64,000 bases of DNA from Mallotus nudiflorus (lineage: Eukaryota > Streptophyta > Magnoliopsida > Malpighiales > Euphorbiaceae), in the NCBI GenBank assembly GCA_947683625.1, contig CANTUR010000285.1:2043501-2107500 (forward strand). The letters run 5' to 3'. This document shows positions 1 to 10,790 of the stretch, piece after piece (within the stretch, counting starts at the first letter, position 1; the number at the start of each line of letters is the position of its first letter). Both the position numbers and the translations under genes were made by a program. A model generated the notes under the pieces. It saw nothing but the letters and a program-made list of their open reading frames with translations, was not told where the DNA came from and ran no database searches.

Positions 1-865
1 ATTTTTTTAATATATTGTTCAATAATTATGATTCAGGTTAGTTGTAAAGCACCACAATGCAATTATGAAGGAGTGAACGTAGTGGCAACTGACTATGGTG
101 AGGGTGACAGAACACACTTCATCCTTAGCACAAGTGCCTATGCAAGACTAGCTCGCCCTAACATGGTCTTGGAGCTATTTGCATATGGTGTTGTTGATGT
201 AGAATATAAGAGGGTCTCTTGCTGATATGCAAATTATAATGTTATGTTCAAGATTCATGAGCACAACAGATTCCCTGTGTACTTAGCTTTAGTTATTTTG
301 TATCAAGGTGGCCAATATGATATCGTGGATGTCCAAATATGGCAGGTATCATGAATATATATACATATATTGACTAAAAAATATATATATTTTTTAATTA
401 TTGACAAAAGGTAAAGAGATTGAATTCCTTTAAAGCATGATTTTGAGTTCGAGTTTTATATACAAAAACACTATAAGAGTTATGAGTTCACATAACTTAA
501 TTTTTGAATAGTTAGAGTTTATATGATTACTAAATATTGAGTGCATCAAATGAAAAAAAAGGTTTTTTTTACAGAAAGATATGTTTAAATGTAAATTTTT
601 TAAAGAAAAAAAATTATTTATTGTGATGGATAAAATTTGATGGTTATAGTTCTAAACTTGGTTGCATGAAGATTACAAGGCATGGAAAGGGATGAGAAGG
701 GCATATGGGGTAGTTTGGGGCATGCCAAATCCACCATAAGGTGCCATAACTTTAAGGTTCCTAGTGAGTGGGAGTGTAGGGCAAAGATGGGTACCGACTT
801 AAAATGCAATTCCAAGTGAATGGAAAGTTAGGGTTGCTTATGATTCTACCATTCTGCTATATTAA
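1..865 (+). pseudogene. Expansin-like B pseudogene, left copy (exons 3-4)
   Basis: This is a decayed duplicate of the expansin-like B gene at 58,496-59,942; exons 1-2 would lie left of the window. Exon 3 is 37-345 (309 bp, same length as the partner) and exon 4 is 668-865 (198 bp, same length). By eye I count about 22 mismatches over the 309 bases of exon 3. Breaks seen directly: CGA has become TGA at 223-225; the acceptor before exon 4 reads gcat where the partner has gcag; exon 4 has in-frame TAA at 737-739 and another near 802. Introns are kept, so this is a DNA-level duplicate and not a retrocopy. Family role (known): expansin-like wall proteins with a GH45-like barrel followed by a CBM63-type domain. 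No function is expected from this copy. Confidence 0.9.
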
Positions 866-1658
866 ATTACAAAAAGGAAAAAAATGCTAAGTGGGATTTG
901 GATTCCTAATTTTAGTTGTAGTGTATTGTTTGCAGTAGTTTTGCGTGTCTTTATATGCTTTGCAATCCAATAAACAGAAAACCATGTTTTATTGAAAACA
1001 TGATTGCATAATGTGTTTGTAATGCATAAATAATGTATCTCTATATGAATAAATTTTCACTCTTTTGTTATATACAAATGGAGAACTTTTTGTTATCAGA
1101 ATCAATAATGATGAATCACCATAGTTTCTACAGTTATTTAGGAAATCAATCTCTATTATATTACACATGGCTAACTAGGTTCTACAGGATCTAATAATCA
1201 GTTCCAACAATGATGACGAGCCACCATATTCCAACCAAAGATTTAGGAAATCAATCTCTAGTATAATATGATTTCCAGATCCTATAATTATATGATCGTT
1301 CAATGGCATTTATTTGTTAGTGTACACTGATCAAATACATGACAAAATAATCAATATATAGTAACATTGGTCTAAGAGAAGAAAAACTAAAGTATTTTGA
1401 ACTGCTAAAGTAATCATATGAAAGTAAGATCGCAAAACAATGAGAGACAAAATATACATAAAGAAAATGGTAGAACAATAAATAATTTTAGAGTTTCTGA
1501 TTTTTATTTTTACTGTGGAGAGTTTGAGATTTACAGGGCAGATACAAAACCCTAAATAATAAACAGAACATTTCTCAAAATGACTTTAAGCTGCATGACT
1601 ACCAACCTGTCAGTAAACTATTTCTCCAACAAGGATTTAAAAAATAACTTGGTTGTTA

Positions 1659-2675
1659 TAAATCTCCTCTGGGTCTCAATACTCTTAACATAGGATAACT
1701 CAATATAAACATTACAACTGTAGGTATATATCTCCCCTCGGTCTTAATATACCAACTTAAACAATTGAATCATTCATAAAGCATAAGAATAAAAACCATA
1801 AACATGACATGAACTAAGATTATATTTAAAAAGAAATATGATTTCAATACATCTCCATGTTACTTAAATAACTCTAGTACAAAATGAGATATAGCTACCA
1901 TGTTCATATAGAGAATAAGAAAATAATTAACAGACATAGCAAACATAATCAAGATACAAGATAAAAAAAGAGAAAATTCCCTAATCCTTGTCAATGTAGC
2001 TCCAAATTATTGATCTCTTAATTGTCTACTTGTACTGTAATATAGATGAATGAGCTTCACTCTTTATCCTCTCTATTTTTCTCTGTCTCTCTGTAGTTCT
2101 CTTTCTATAATTCTATGGTTCTTGCTTGGCTGCTATGTGAGTTTATGATGATTTTGTATCCCAGAATTAGGGTTGCACGTGATATATGCATGCTTCTTTT
2201 TATCTAGGGTAGAATTTGTATTGGGATTGCATAGTGGCATTGCATGGCCATGCACTTCCTTAGGTAAATTTTGGCATTGCCATGCACTTCCTTAGGTAAA
2301 TTTTGGCATTGCCATGCACTTCCTTAGGTAAATTTTGGCACGGCTATGCTTGGAATTCCATGGTCGTGCATGTCTTCATGCAAATTTTGGCACAACCATG
2401 CTTGGCATTGCATGGCTGTGCATAATTAATGCACACCCGTGCTTCTTTCTTTTACTTTTGATGTTTGACTTTTCTATACAATTGTGATGCATATTACATG
2501 CCTATATATTTTAATTCCTACAGACAAAATAAAAATTTAGTGAGAAGAATACAAAAATTGGACAGAAAATATAGAACTCCTAATTTATTTAATTAATGCA
2601 TGATTTTGTCTCTATTTTATTTAAATGTCATAATATTTTCTAAATGCTAATTCTATTAATTTAAGCACAACCAAA
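1659..2675. other. Extra 1-kb insert in left duplication arm (possible solo LTR)
   Basis: This segment is absent from the partner locus, where about 35 other bases sit at the same place. It is AT-rich without a coding frame. It has a pyrimidine-rich stretch near 2,060-2,110 and repeated tggcattgc/catgc words at 2,235-2,450 of the kind common in plant Athila-type LTRs. I could not identify clean TG/CA ends or a target duplication, so an LTR fragment is inference. Confidence 0.4.
2249..2340. repeat. 32-bp tandem repeat, 2.9 copies
   Basis: Units start at 2,249, 2,281 and 2,313, beginning catgcacttccttaggtaaa and ending in ttttggcattgc. The copies are essentially identical, so the expansion is recent relative to its surroundings. 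Confidence 0.9.
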
Positions 2676-2903
2676 ACATGTGATATGATAACTATAACAA
2701 TATGATATGGACACGATCTTCGAACATGAGAAAATCCCTGTATCAATTTAAGCATCTTCTTAGAAAATGTATGATGGAGAAGCTAATTCCACCATGAATA
2801 CACTATATCCTTGTGTTAGTGAAAAGCATCATTATGATAACAAGTACAATCAAAATACTGAAAGCCTAATGCAATCCTGTTTATAAGAAAATAGTCCTTT
2901 CGG

Positions 2904-3275
2904 ATGTGTCGACAAAAAGTTGACGAATCTTTACGAAGTTACCTTGACCGTTTCAACAAAATAGCCATGCAAATTGAGCATCTTATTGATGAAGTCGCCA
3001 TAGAAGCTTTGAAAAATGACACCAGACTCGGCAGGCTTAAAGACAAAATAATGACTAAAGAACCGAGTACCTTTGCAGAAGCAATGGCGATGGTGGTTCG
3101 GATGATAAAAATTGACGAAGACAGAAGGATGCGACAGGAAGAAGACAAGCCATCGATCAAGGATGAACGACCAAAACAGAGACGAGCAAGCCTCCCAAAA
3201 ATGAATTTTAGAAATCTAGCAGAGAGATTTAATAGGGAAGCAAATAGATATACACCTTTGAACACCTCTTAATCC
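2904..3275 (+). pseudogene. gag: gag C-terminal fragment of Tat-like element
   Basis: The open stretch contains DESLRSYLDRFNKIAMQIE followed by AIEALKN, the pattern of the retrotransposon gag capsid family (ExLrsYldRFn). It lacks the N-terminal part because the element starts at the 2,898 junction. The C-terminal half is lysine/arginine-rich and points to the nucleocapsid side, although no zinc knuckle is evident. It ends in TAA; related sequence with further stops continues to about 3,550. Confidence 0.75.
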
Positions 3276-3557
3276 AAAATCCTTATATGGGTAAGGCAAA
3301 ATAGAGTTGGGATCACCCTAGCCAAGAGAATTAGCCCAAGCCAGAGATTTACCCAGGACAGAGGATAGTACAGTGAGTACCACTGGGAATATGGGCATGA
3401 CACGGAGGGCTGTAGAGAGTTGAAGAATTCCATAGAAAGACTGGTGCAAAGGGGAAAGCTCAATAATTTCACAAACATACCGAGGAGAAGCGGAATCTCC
3501 GAGAACCAGGAGCAGGATAGGCCATAAGCAAAGAAAACCCAAAGGGAGCCGATTGGA

Positions 3558-4090
3558 ATGATCAATATGATTATAGGGGGAGAACACACTGAGAAGAGAT
3601 TAAAGTGTAGTAGAGGAGAAAAATCAATACCCAGGAGAAGCGATATTATGTTCAATCCGAAAGATGATTCGCATGTACACCACCCCTATTGTGATGCTCT
3701 GGTAATAACTGCATGCATAAATAAGTATCGGGTAAAAAGGCTACTGGTGGATAATGGAAGTGTTATCAACGTATTATCCTGGAATGCATACAAAGCAATG
3801 GGCGGATCCGTCACTAACTTGAAAGCCATCCAGAACCCCATTACGAGTTTTTGTGGTGGAACCGTGCAACCAATGGGGATTGTCAAACTAAACCTAAAAT
3901 TTTAAAATCAAGATGATGAGGAGACAAAAGTCGTCTGGATTGTATTCAACGTGGTAGATATACCACTGGCCTATAATGGGATTATAGAACGGCCGACACT
4001 TTATGAGGCATATACAGTCACCAATATACAACGCTTAACTATGAAAGTTCCAATCAAGAATGGAACCTTTACTATTCGGGGAGATCAGCA
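3558..4090 (+). pseudogene. Retropepsin-like protease region of Tat-like element
   Basis: The segment around 3,735-3,800 encodes KRLLVDNGSVINVLSW, a retroviral-type aspartic protease active-site region in the DNGS form often found in plant gypsy elements instead of DTGS/DSGS. A hydrophobic continuation with YNGIIERPTL-like sequence near 3,975 matches the family's downstream glycine motif region. A TAA at 3,904 interrupts the frame. The role in the intact family is gag-pol polyprotein cleavage. Confidence 0.75.
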
Positions 4091-4232
4091 CATGGCCAGA
4101 GAATGTTACCAGATGGCCATGAAGCCTTAAGCAAAGGCTTTTCCTTTAGAGGCATGGGAAGTTGAGAAGCAAGGCGTCGATCCATAACCAGTAGAAGACA
4201 TGGAGACCTGACAAATCACGAAAGGAAAGACC

Positions 4233-5330
4233 GTGAAAATTAGCAACGCACTCAACCGGAATATTAGAGACAAAATAAGGGAAGTCCTTACCAAACACTC
4301 GGAGGATTTCGCTTCACAAGCATCCGAGATTGTCGGCGTGGACCCACAAGTTGCCTATCACTGCCTAAACATCAAATCAGGGGCCAAGCCAATAGTACAG
4401 AAAAAAAGAACCTTTGCCTATGAAAGGCAGAGAATAATTGCTAAAGAAACAATGAAGCTGTTAGTAACTGTTTATTAAAGAAGTTACTCACCCGAAATGG
4501 GTAGCCAACGTGATACTCATCAGAAAAGCAAATGGGAAGTACATAATATGTGTAGACTACACCGACCTCAACCGAGCATGCCCTAAGGATAGTTACCTGT
4601 TGCCCATGATTAACCAGCTCGTTGACTCCACTGCTAGTCATGGATTATATAGCTTTATTAATGTGGCACAAAGTTATCACCAGATTCCAATAAAGGAAAA
4701 GGATCAAGAGAAAACGTCCTTCATCACCCATGAAGGATTGTACTGTTACAAGGTGATGCCCTTCAGATTGAAAAATGCTAGGGCCATGTATCAAAAAATG
4801 ATGAACCAAGTCCTCCAAGACCAGATTGAAACAAGCATAGAGGTATACGTGGACGACATCATCATCAAAAGCAAACATCTGGAACAGCACCCAGCGGACG
4901 TAGATAAGGTTCTCCAACTACTGAGCAAATCTAGGATCAAGTTGAATCCTGAGAAATGCGTCTTCAGAGTCCAAGTAGGCAAATTCCTGGGATTCATGAT
5001 ATCTCACCGAGGCATTTAAGCCAATCCAGAAAAGATGGAAGTCATACTCAACATGGAACCACCAATGAACATCTATGAGGTACAAAAGCTAAATGGCAGA
5101 ATCACTGCGTTAGGGCATTTCATTTCTTGCTCGGCTAGGCGGTGTCTACCGTTGTTCCAAGCTCTCAAAAATTTCAAGAAGTTTCAGTGGTCCACTGATT
5201 GCCAGGCAGCATTCAAAGACATTAAAATATTCTTATCCTCACCACCCCTACTCAGCCGGTCGATCATGTATGAGACCTTGTATTTGTACCTTTGTATTAG
5301 CCGAGAATGCATCGCTTGGTAAAAGAAGAA
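4233..5330 (+). pseudogene. Reverse transcriptase of Tat-like element
   Basis: Recognisable in order: a connecting region with KKRTFAYERQ (about 4,400); ANGKYIICVDYTDLNRACPK (about 4,525); motif A as SFINVAQSYHQIP (about 4,650); the second palm region with MPFRLKNARAMYQKMMN (about 4,755); and motif C as YVDDIIIKSK (about 4,848). Family motif A normally carries Asp where this copy reads Asn in FIN, so the first catalytic carboxylate is lost although the YVDD pair is kept. In-frame stops occur at about 4,476 and 5,017. The thumb/connection continues to about 5,320 with CLPLFQALKN. Confidence 0.85.
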
Positions 5331-5339
5331 GGAAGCCAA

Positions 5340-6080
5340 CAAAGCCCTATCTATTACATCAGTAAGATGCTCCGAGGACTTGAAATTCTGTATCCCATGT
5401 TGGACAAGTTAGCCATGGTTGTGGTCCACGCCTCTCGAAAGCTTCGACATTACTTCCAGGCTCACCATGTTGTTGTCTGATCCCGTTTCTAGCTGTGAAA
5501 AATCTTACAAGGACCAGAGACTTCGGGCAGGCTAGTATAATGGTCGGTATTACTTGGAGAATTCGATATTGACTATGAGCCTCGGCAGTAGATGAAAGCT
5601 TAGGCATTAGTAGATTTTGTGCAAGAAATGGCTCCGGAAGACATAGCCTTGACCAAATCACCGGAATGGAAGCTTTATGTTGACGAAGCATCCTTAGCTC
5701 AAGGTTTCAGTGTCAGAATAATCCTCAAAGGACTGCACAAGGTTCACATCCAATACGCAGTCCATATCGAGTATAACGCCACTAATAATGAAGTTGAATA
5801 CGAAGCACTCATTATAGGTTTGAAGTTGGCCATCGAAGTCAGGGTTGAACACTTCATCATATACTCGGACTCCCAACTGGTAGTCAACCAGGTTAGTGGA
5901 ATGTTCTAAGTTAAAGACACCTACATTGCCAAGTACATAGATAAGGCCAGACAGCTTTTGCAACACATCGAATGAGACAGAGGCCGATGGGCGATCATCC
6001 GGATTCCCAGGGAAGAAAACAGTGAGGCCGACTACCTTGCTAAATCCGCAGCTGAAAATAGTCAAGCATTTCGGGATATG
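5340..6080 (+). pseudogene. RNase H region of Tat-like element
   Basis: A frame starting near 5,619 reads PEWKLYVDEASLAQG, then NNEVEYEALIIGLKLA, then IIYSDSQLVVNQV. These correspond to the three carboxylate motifs of an RNase H fold (VDEA, E in EYEAL, SDSQ). Family members read VDGS/VDGA at the first motif. Stops separate it from the RT upstream (5,320) and from the tether after 5,907. Tat-like elements often have a second archaeal-type RNase H, which may be what this is; I did not separate the two. Confidence 0.75.
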
Positions 6081-7390
6081 AATTTCACTGAGTCGCTAAC
6101 TAGTCCCAGCACAGAAGACACCAAAGTTTTGGAGACACAAGTAGTCTCAAAATGGATGCGATCGATAATCCAATATCTAGAGCATGGAACACTCCCAGAA
6201 GATAAACTGCAGGCTCAGAAGCTCAGGACCAAGGTAGCCCACTATTCCATCCATCAAAGGGAGCTATACCAAAAATCCCTTTCACATCCATGGTCCAAGT
6301 GCATTTCACCAAAGGAAGGGAATTACATACTTCGAGAAATCCATGAAGGAATTTGTGGAGCGCATGAATCCCACTATTTGCTCACTCCAAAGGCACTGGT
6401 CCAAGGGTATTACTAGCCCACCATGTCCAAAGAGGCCCAACAGCTAACGCAAGCATATCCTTAGTGCCAGCACTATGCTCGACTCAATCACAAGTCTTCT
6501 TGTCCCCTGCATCCTATCGGCAGCCCTTGGCCATTCGCTATGTGGGGGATGGACATCCTTGGTCCTTTCCCTCCCTCTACCTGGCAAAAAAAGTTTTTAA
6601 TTGTGGCTATTGACCATTTCACCAAGTGGGTAGAAGTAGAAGTAGTCCCAACCATTACAGAAGTCCAGATATAATACTTCTTCTGGAAAGAGATCATTTA
6701 CAGGTTTGACATCCCCTACACTTTAATTACGGACAACAACAAATAGTTCGATAACAATAAATTAAGAAGTTTTTATTCAAACCTTGGTATAAAGCTGCAT
6801 TTCACCTCAATAGCTCACCCGTAGATAAACGGACAAACGGAAGTCACCAACATAATTCTCATGCAAGGATTAAAGAAGAGACTTGATGAGAAAAAGGGAA
6901 ATTGGGTCAAAGAACTCAACAATGTAATCTGGGCCTACAGAACCACACCTCGATCATCCACCGGTGAGACACCATTCAAGCTGACTTATGGCAAGGATGC
7001 AGTAATACCAATGGAAATTGGGTCACCAAGTTACCAGGTAATCCAGAATCTCGATCACACCATTAATAACATTGACACCCGGATATGCCTAGACCTACTA
7101 GAGGAATAGAGAGAACAAGCTACAGCCAAAGCTGAAGCACATCAGTAAAAGGTGACACGGTACCATCGTCAACAGCATCGCCCAAAACAATTCAAGTTGG
7201 GAGACTGGGTACTTAGAAGAGCAGATATTGACAAAAGCAGCTCAGGAACCAGCATATTAGGTCCAAACTAGGAAGGTCTATACCAAATCTTGGCAAGCAC
7301 AACGAAGGGAGCATACAAACTAAGAGAAAGAGGAGGCAAAGAACTACCACAATTTTGGAACTCAGACTCTCTCAGAAAATACTATCAATA
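6078..7390 (+). pseudogene. Integrase of Tat-like element
   Basis: The integrase zinc-binding approach lies at about 6,200-6,480. The catalytic core includes MWGMDILGPFP (about 6,540, first Asp), TLITDNN (about 6,722, second Asp) and INGQTEVTN (about 6,828, Glu). NVIWAYRTTPRSSTGETPF follows at about 6,922 and is highly characteristic of plant gypsy integrases. A C-terminal GPY/F-like module (KLGDWVLRRAD near 7,194) ends at 7,388. All three DDE residues are kept, but stops at about 6,414, 6,671 and 7,107 break the frame. Confidence 0.85.
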
Positions 7391-7544
7391 AAATTATATT
7401 CAACATATGATTCAATAAAGTCTCTCTTCATTAATAAAATGCCCTTACATATAATCAGTTAAAAAAAAAAGAAACATATACATATCTACTCCACTATATG
7501 TACACCCGGACCTCCAGACCCGGAAATAGAGGGGGAAATCTCAT

Positions 7545-9309
7545 CAACAGTCTCTGGATGCGCTACAAACCCAATAGTAATAGCAGCCTCTGCAGTCTCC
7601 CTCGTAGGAACAAAACTGGCCTTTCAACGAGCCTCCTCCTCCGCAGCAAGTTTGGTAAGGTCTGTTGGCGTTATTTGATCCAACACTCCCAGATCCATTC
7701 CTGAGTCTTGAGCAGGTAGGATCCTCTTACATTTAGCCCGATAAGCTTTGAGAAACCCTCCGACCATGCCTTGGTATGACTTCTTATCATTCGCTCAGGA
7801 TTTCTCAAGCTCCGCCAGCCTTCCCTGAAGCTCAGCAATTTGAAGGTCCTGCTCTTCGATCCTCCTTATCAGTTGGGCTTGGCAATGTTCCAACTCAGAA
7901 ACTTTCTTCTGATTTGCCTCAGCATCAGACTTGGCCTCAATATATTTTATCTAGCAGTGCTCCAGGGTTGCCTTTGCGCCATCCAGCTTCTTCTCAAAAT
8001 CGATGGCTATGGTTCCTACCTCGGTTTCCTTTAAGCTGTACTGGCTCTTCAGGTAGAAGTACTGATCCTTTGCCAGCAGTAAGGCCTGAGTCATCTGTCA
8101 AAAATAAAGAGTTAGCTTTAATAAGAAACATATACAATAACAACACCAGTGGCAGCAACTAGCTTACCTCTAATGACTGGCCAATCATGGAGTCAGGCAA
8201 CCCCTTCGGGCCTTCATCATACCAACGTTGCATATCACCAAGCAACCTTAGCGACTCAACGTATTGAACCCGCCGTTAGAGATACTCAAGGGCTTTATCT
8301 GCTTTAATATCCAGCCCCTCATAGCCAGACACCCTGATAACCGTGGGTGCTAAACATAAATCTCCTCATCTAGCCCCTCTGCATCCGACTTCGGATCAAT
8401 CAACCGCCTCTTTCTTCAGCCCACCCAATCTAGCTATGTAATTTCCAGCACCGCTTTGCCCTTGGGGTTAGCAGGAACCACTTTAAATACTGTAGGAATT
8501 TTGAGTTTCGGGGAAGGAGAGGCCCGAACCTCCTTCGAAGCAATCGCCTCATCAACTAATGAAATCTCGCCCGTAAAATAAAAAAAGTCAGCCATCTACA
8601 GTCGTAAAAATAGGTCAGGTTAGAAATATAGCTCAAAGTAAAATAGACATACTAGGGGAGTGAACGCGACTCGGACAGACTCTCCATAGGTACCTCCGAG
8701 ACACATCCTCTACCGATCGAGCTTCGGCAAGCCCATCGAGATGCAGTCGTAAAACCATCTCCGTATTATGGTTGGAAAGTTTCACAGGATGGGTCACCTT
8801 ATGACACTTGTCAGACCACATCGTCTGGACATCCAAGAAGTCCGATTAATGCTTTATAATAAAAAAAATGGTGTCTCCACTTCTTGTGGAGATCCAAAAT
8901 CTTTACGAAAAGGGTATGGTTAGGTACAGTCGACAGGGAGAACATTAGCTCTCCCTTCTTTCTAGTTAGCCTGTACAGGTATCAGAAAACATCTAAATCG
9001 GGTTCTTTCCCCTCTTCATACATCAATTGGATGAAGCCGGTCAGTATCCTATAGCTATTCGGGTGAAGCTGACCAGGCGCTATGTTATTCCTATTAAAAA
9101 ATTCCTTTATAAATGGATCTAAAGGAAATTTAGACCCCCTATAGCTGTTCAAAATACACTACTAAGGGGGTATGGGCCCTAAACCTCCTATCTACGGTGT
9201 GAAGGGTGTAATCGGTGGGGATACAAAACCACCTCCGATGCCACCCCAGTAACTCATTATCTACATTGGAGACAAAAAGGTCAGAACTAACTTCTTCCCT
9301 TGGGGCCAT
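7545..9309 (-). pseudogene. Antisense ORF of Tat-like element (Transposase_28-type plus coiled coil), spliced
   Basis: On minus, an ATG at 9,309 starts MAPREEVSSDLF. About 40 codons later comes a domain with FPLDPFIKEFF, APGQLHPNSYRILTGFIQ and KWRHHFF, which matches the plant putative gypsy-type transposon domain (PF04195) from family memory. The 3' half encodes a heptad-rich coiled coil (VSELEHCQAQLIRRIEEQ, then LQIAELQGRLAELEKS). Two introns are apparent: 8,596-8,652 (phase not clean) and 8,095-8,167, which has a GTAAGC donor, a tgacag acceptor and keeps the frame in phase 0. Internal stops show decay. It runs opposite to gag-pol between integrase and the 3' LTR. Function is unknown in the family. 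Confidence 0.75.
8095..8167 (-). other. Spliceosomal intron in the antisense ORF
   Basis: On minus, exon ...GQSLE ends in GAG, followed by GTAAGC and, 73 bp later, a T-rich tract and GACAG before ATGACTCAGGCC. Joining is in phase 0 and both flanking exons continue in one frame with coiled-coil composition. This supports real splicing in the ancestor. Confidence 0.75.
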
Positions 9310-9825
9310 AGTGAAGAAGGGAAATACACAATAGCATAAACGAGGAAAAAGAAGAAGAAGAAAAATAAAAAGATCACCTGGTTGCCACAAGTAAGAATTA
9401 TGATAGGTAGAAATGAAAATAGCAGAGGCAAAATCAATGCAGCGAAGGCAAGAATAAAAAAAAATAAAGAAGCAAAATACACCAGTTGACAAGCGTAACA
9501 GTATTTATAAAGACACGAAAGGATTTGGAAGCACGCCATTAACTGCCCTCATTATTGCTGCTTTCCTCCCTTGGCCATCAGGGGCCTTTTGGGAATAAAA
9601 AAGTCCATTAGACGAGGAGTTACGACAACGGCGGCAGAAACGCTTTATTTACTGACATATGAAACGATGCATCACTCACACGATTTCAACTATGAATCCC
9701 TACGAGTTTAAACGATGCCACCATGTGTCGGCCCACCCATATTTTGACTGGGGCACTTCATCAAGTGACTCAAAATGCATCCAAGTAATGTTTTTAGCCC
9801 ATTCGGGGTATCTAAGCATTTAAGT

Positions 9826-10136
9826 CTTGCACATCTAAGTCTAGTGACTGAAGCTGGCACCCTCAGGTCACTTCTGCAGTACTGAGGTTCTGAGCATGTA
9901 AGCCTTGCGTCCATGAACCAAGCATCTAAGTCTCGCACATCTAAGTCCAGTGACTGAAGCTGACACCCTCAGGTCACTTCTGTAGTACTGAGGTTCCGTG
10001 CATGTAAGCCTCGCATCCATGAATCGAACATCTAAGTCTCGTGCATCTAAGTCTAGTGACTGAAGTTGGCACCCTCAGGTCACTTTTGTAGTACTAAGGT
10101 TCCGAGCTCGTAAAGCCTCGTGTCAATGCACTGAGT
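9826..10136 (+). repeat. 106-bp tandem repeat, about 2.8 copies, in the LTR
   Basis: The word agtgactgaag recurs at 9,843, 9,949 and 10,055 (period 106), each followed by caccctcaggtcact and gtagtact or cagtact. The units also contain shorter aagtct(c/t)g(c/t) subrepeats. Confidence 0.85.
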
Positions 10137-10617
10137 ATAAAAAATCCAGTGACGACTAGTTTCATTATATCATTTCCAAACTGATGGGTTAATCTATTGT
10201 TGTGCTCATACGCACTTAACGGATATCCAAGCTCTATAGATTGCAATTCAAGAATGACCATCCCGAGACTCGGCATCGAGCTCTACTCTCACTGTGACTA
10301 AGGCTGGCCACCTCAACTCACTCGCCTCATTACCGTATTATACCCCTTATGAGAAATCATCAACATCCTACCCGGACATGATGAACATAAATATTCGAAT
10401 ACCCCAGGGGGGACTCTTGATACCGTCTAGTATGTTCCCGCCTAGTTAGGGGCTCCTTACCCCCTAAATAGGGACACTTGGATTAATGAGAAGGCAGATC
10501 CGTCTGGAATGGGGACTACCTCAAAGTGGAGTCCTAAGCACAGAAGGAACACTCTCTTACCAAGATATGATTCACTATCCCACACGAAATCTGACTCCTC
10601 CCAGGTTTGAGTATTGC

Positions 10618-10628
10618 TATATATAAAA
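10618..10628 (+). promoter_or_regulatory. TATA box in LTR
   Basis: tatatataaaa is followed by cccta and, about 30 bp further, a CT-rich start region. This is the usual arrangement of an LTR core promoter driving genomic RNA. Confidence 0.55.
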
Positions 10629-10790
10629 CCCTACACCCTTCACCAAGGGGTATCTCATTCTCACATATTCTAACTATCTTGTATTCTCCCTACTTCTGTT
10701 CTCTAACTTAGGCATCAGAGTGTTCGTGGGGACTCTCCCCACCTCTCACCTTGCCTTTTATTCATGGATTGTAGGATACCAAGCCCAAGA

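Larger units (their letters stand above)
1..2898 (+). repeat. Segmental duplication, left arm (partner 59,105-60,985)
   Basis: Exon, intron and 3' flanking sequence match the right-hand expansin locus in the same order. After exon 4, blocks at about 870-1,120, 1,480-1,658 and 2,676-2,898 align with about 59,945-60,180, 60,520-60,730 and 60,765-60,985. A roughly 1-kb extra segment (1,659-2,675) interrupts the left arm. Homology stops at about 2,898, where gypsy gag sequence begins. This shows a tandem duplication of an expansin-containing block that was later pushed apart by transposons. Confidence 0.85.
2899..10790 (+). mobile_element. Ty3/gypsy retrotransposon, Tat-like, 5'-truncated
   Basis: Order on plus: gag end (2,904), protease (3,720), RT (4,500), RNase H (5,640), integrase (6,490-7,390), then an antisense ORF on minus (9,309-7,545) and a 3' LTR (about 9,710-10,790). 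An antisense ORF between integrase and 3' LTR is known in the Tat branch of plant gypsy elements. No 5' LTR or primer-binding site exists: gag abuts the expansin duplication at about 2,898. Multiple stops and frameshifts make it non-autonomous. Confidence 0.85.
9710..10790 (+). mobile_element. 3' LTR of Tat-like element
   Basis: A non-coding segment after the antisense ORF has LTR-like layout: tandem repeats (9,826-10,130), GC-richer sequence, a strong TATA box at 10,618-10,628 and a pyrimidine-rich downstream leader. The start is probably near tgtcggccc at 9,725 and the end near 10,790, but without the 5' LTR neither boundary can be fixed. Confidence 0.6.

Noticed and set aside
7498..8162. 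Plus-strand open frames of 64-128 codons downstream of the Tat-like integrase
   Set aside because: They are shadows of the minus-strand antisense ORF, whose frame has domain and coiled-coil content; the plus translations are low-complexity and match nothing recognised.
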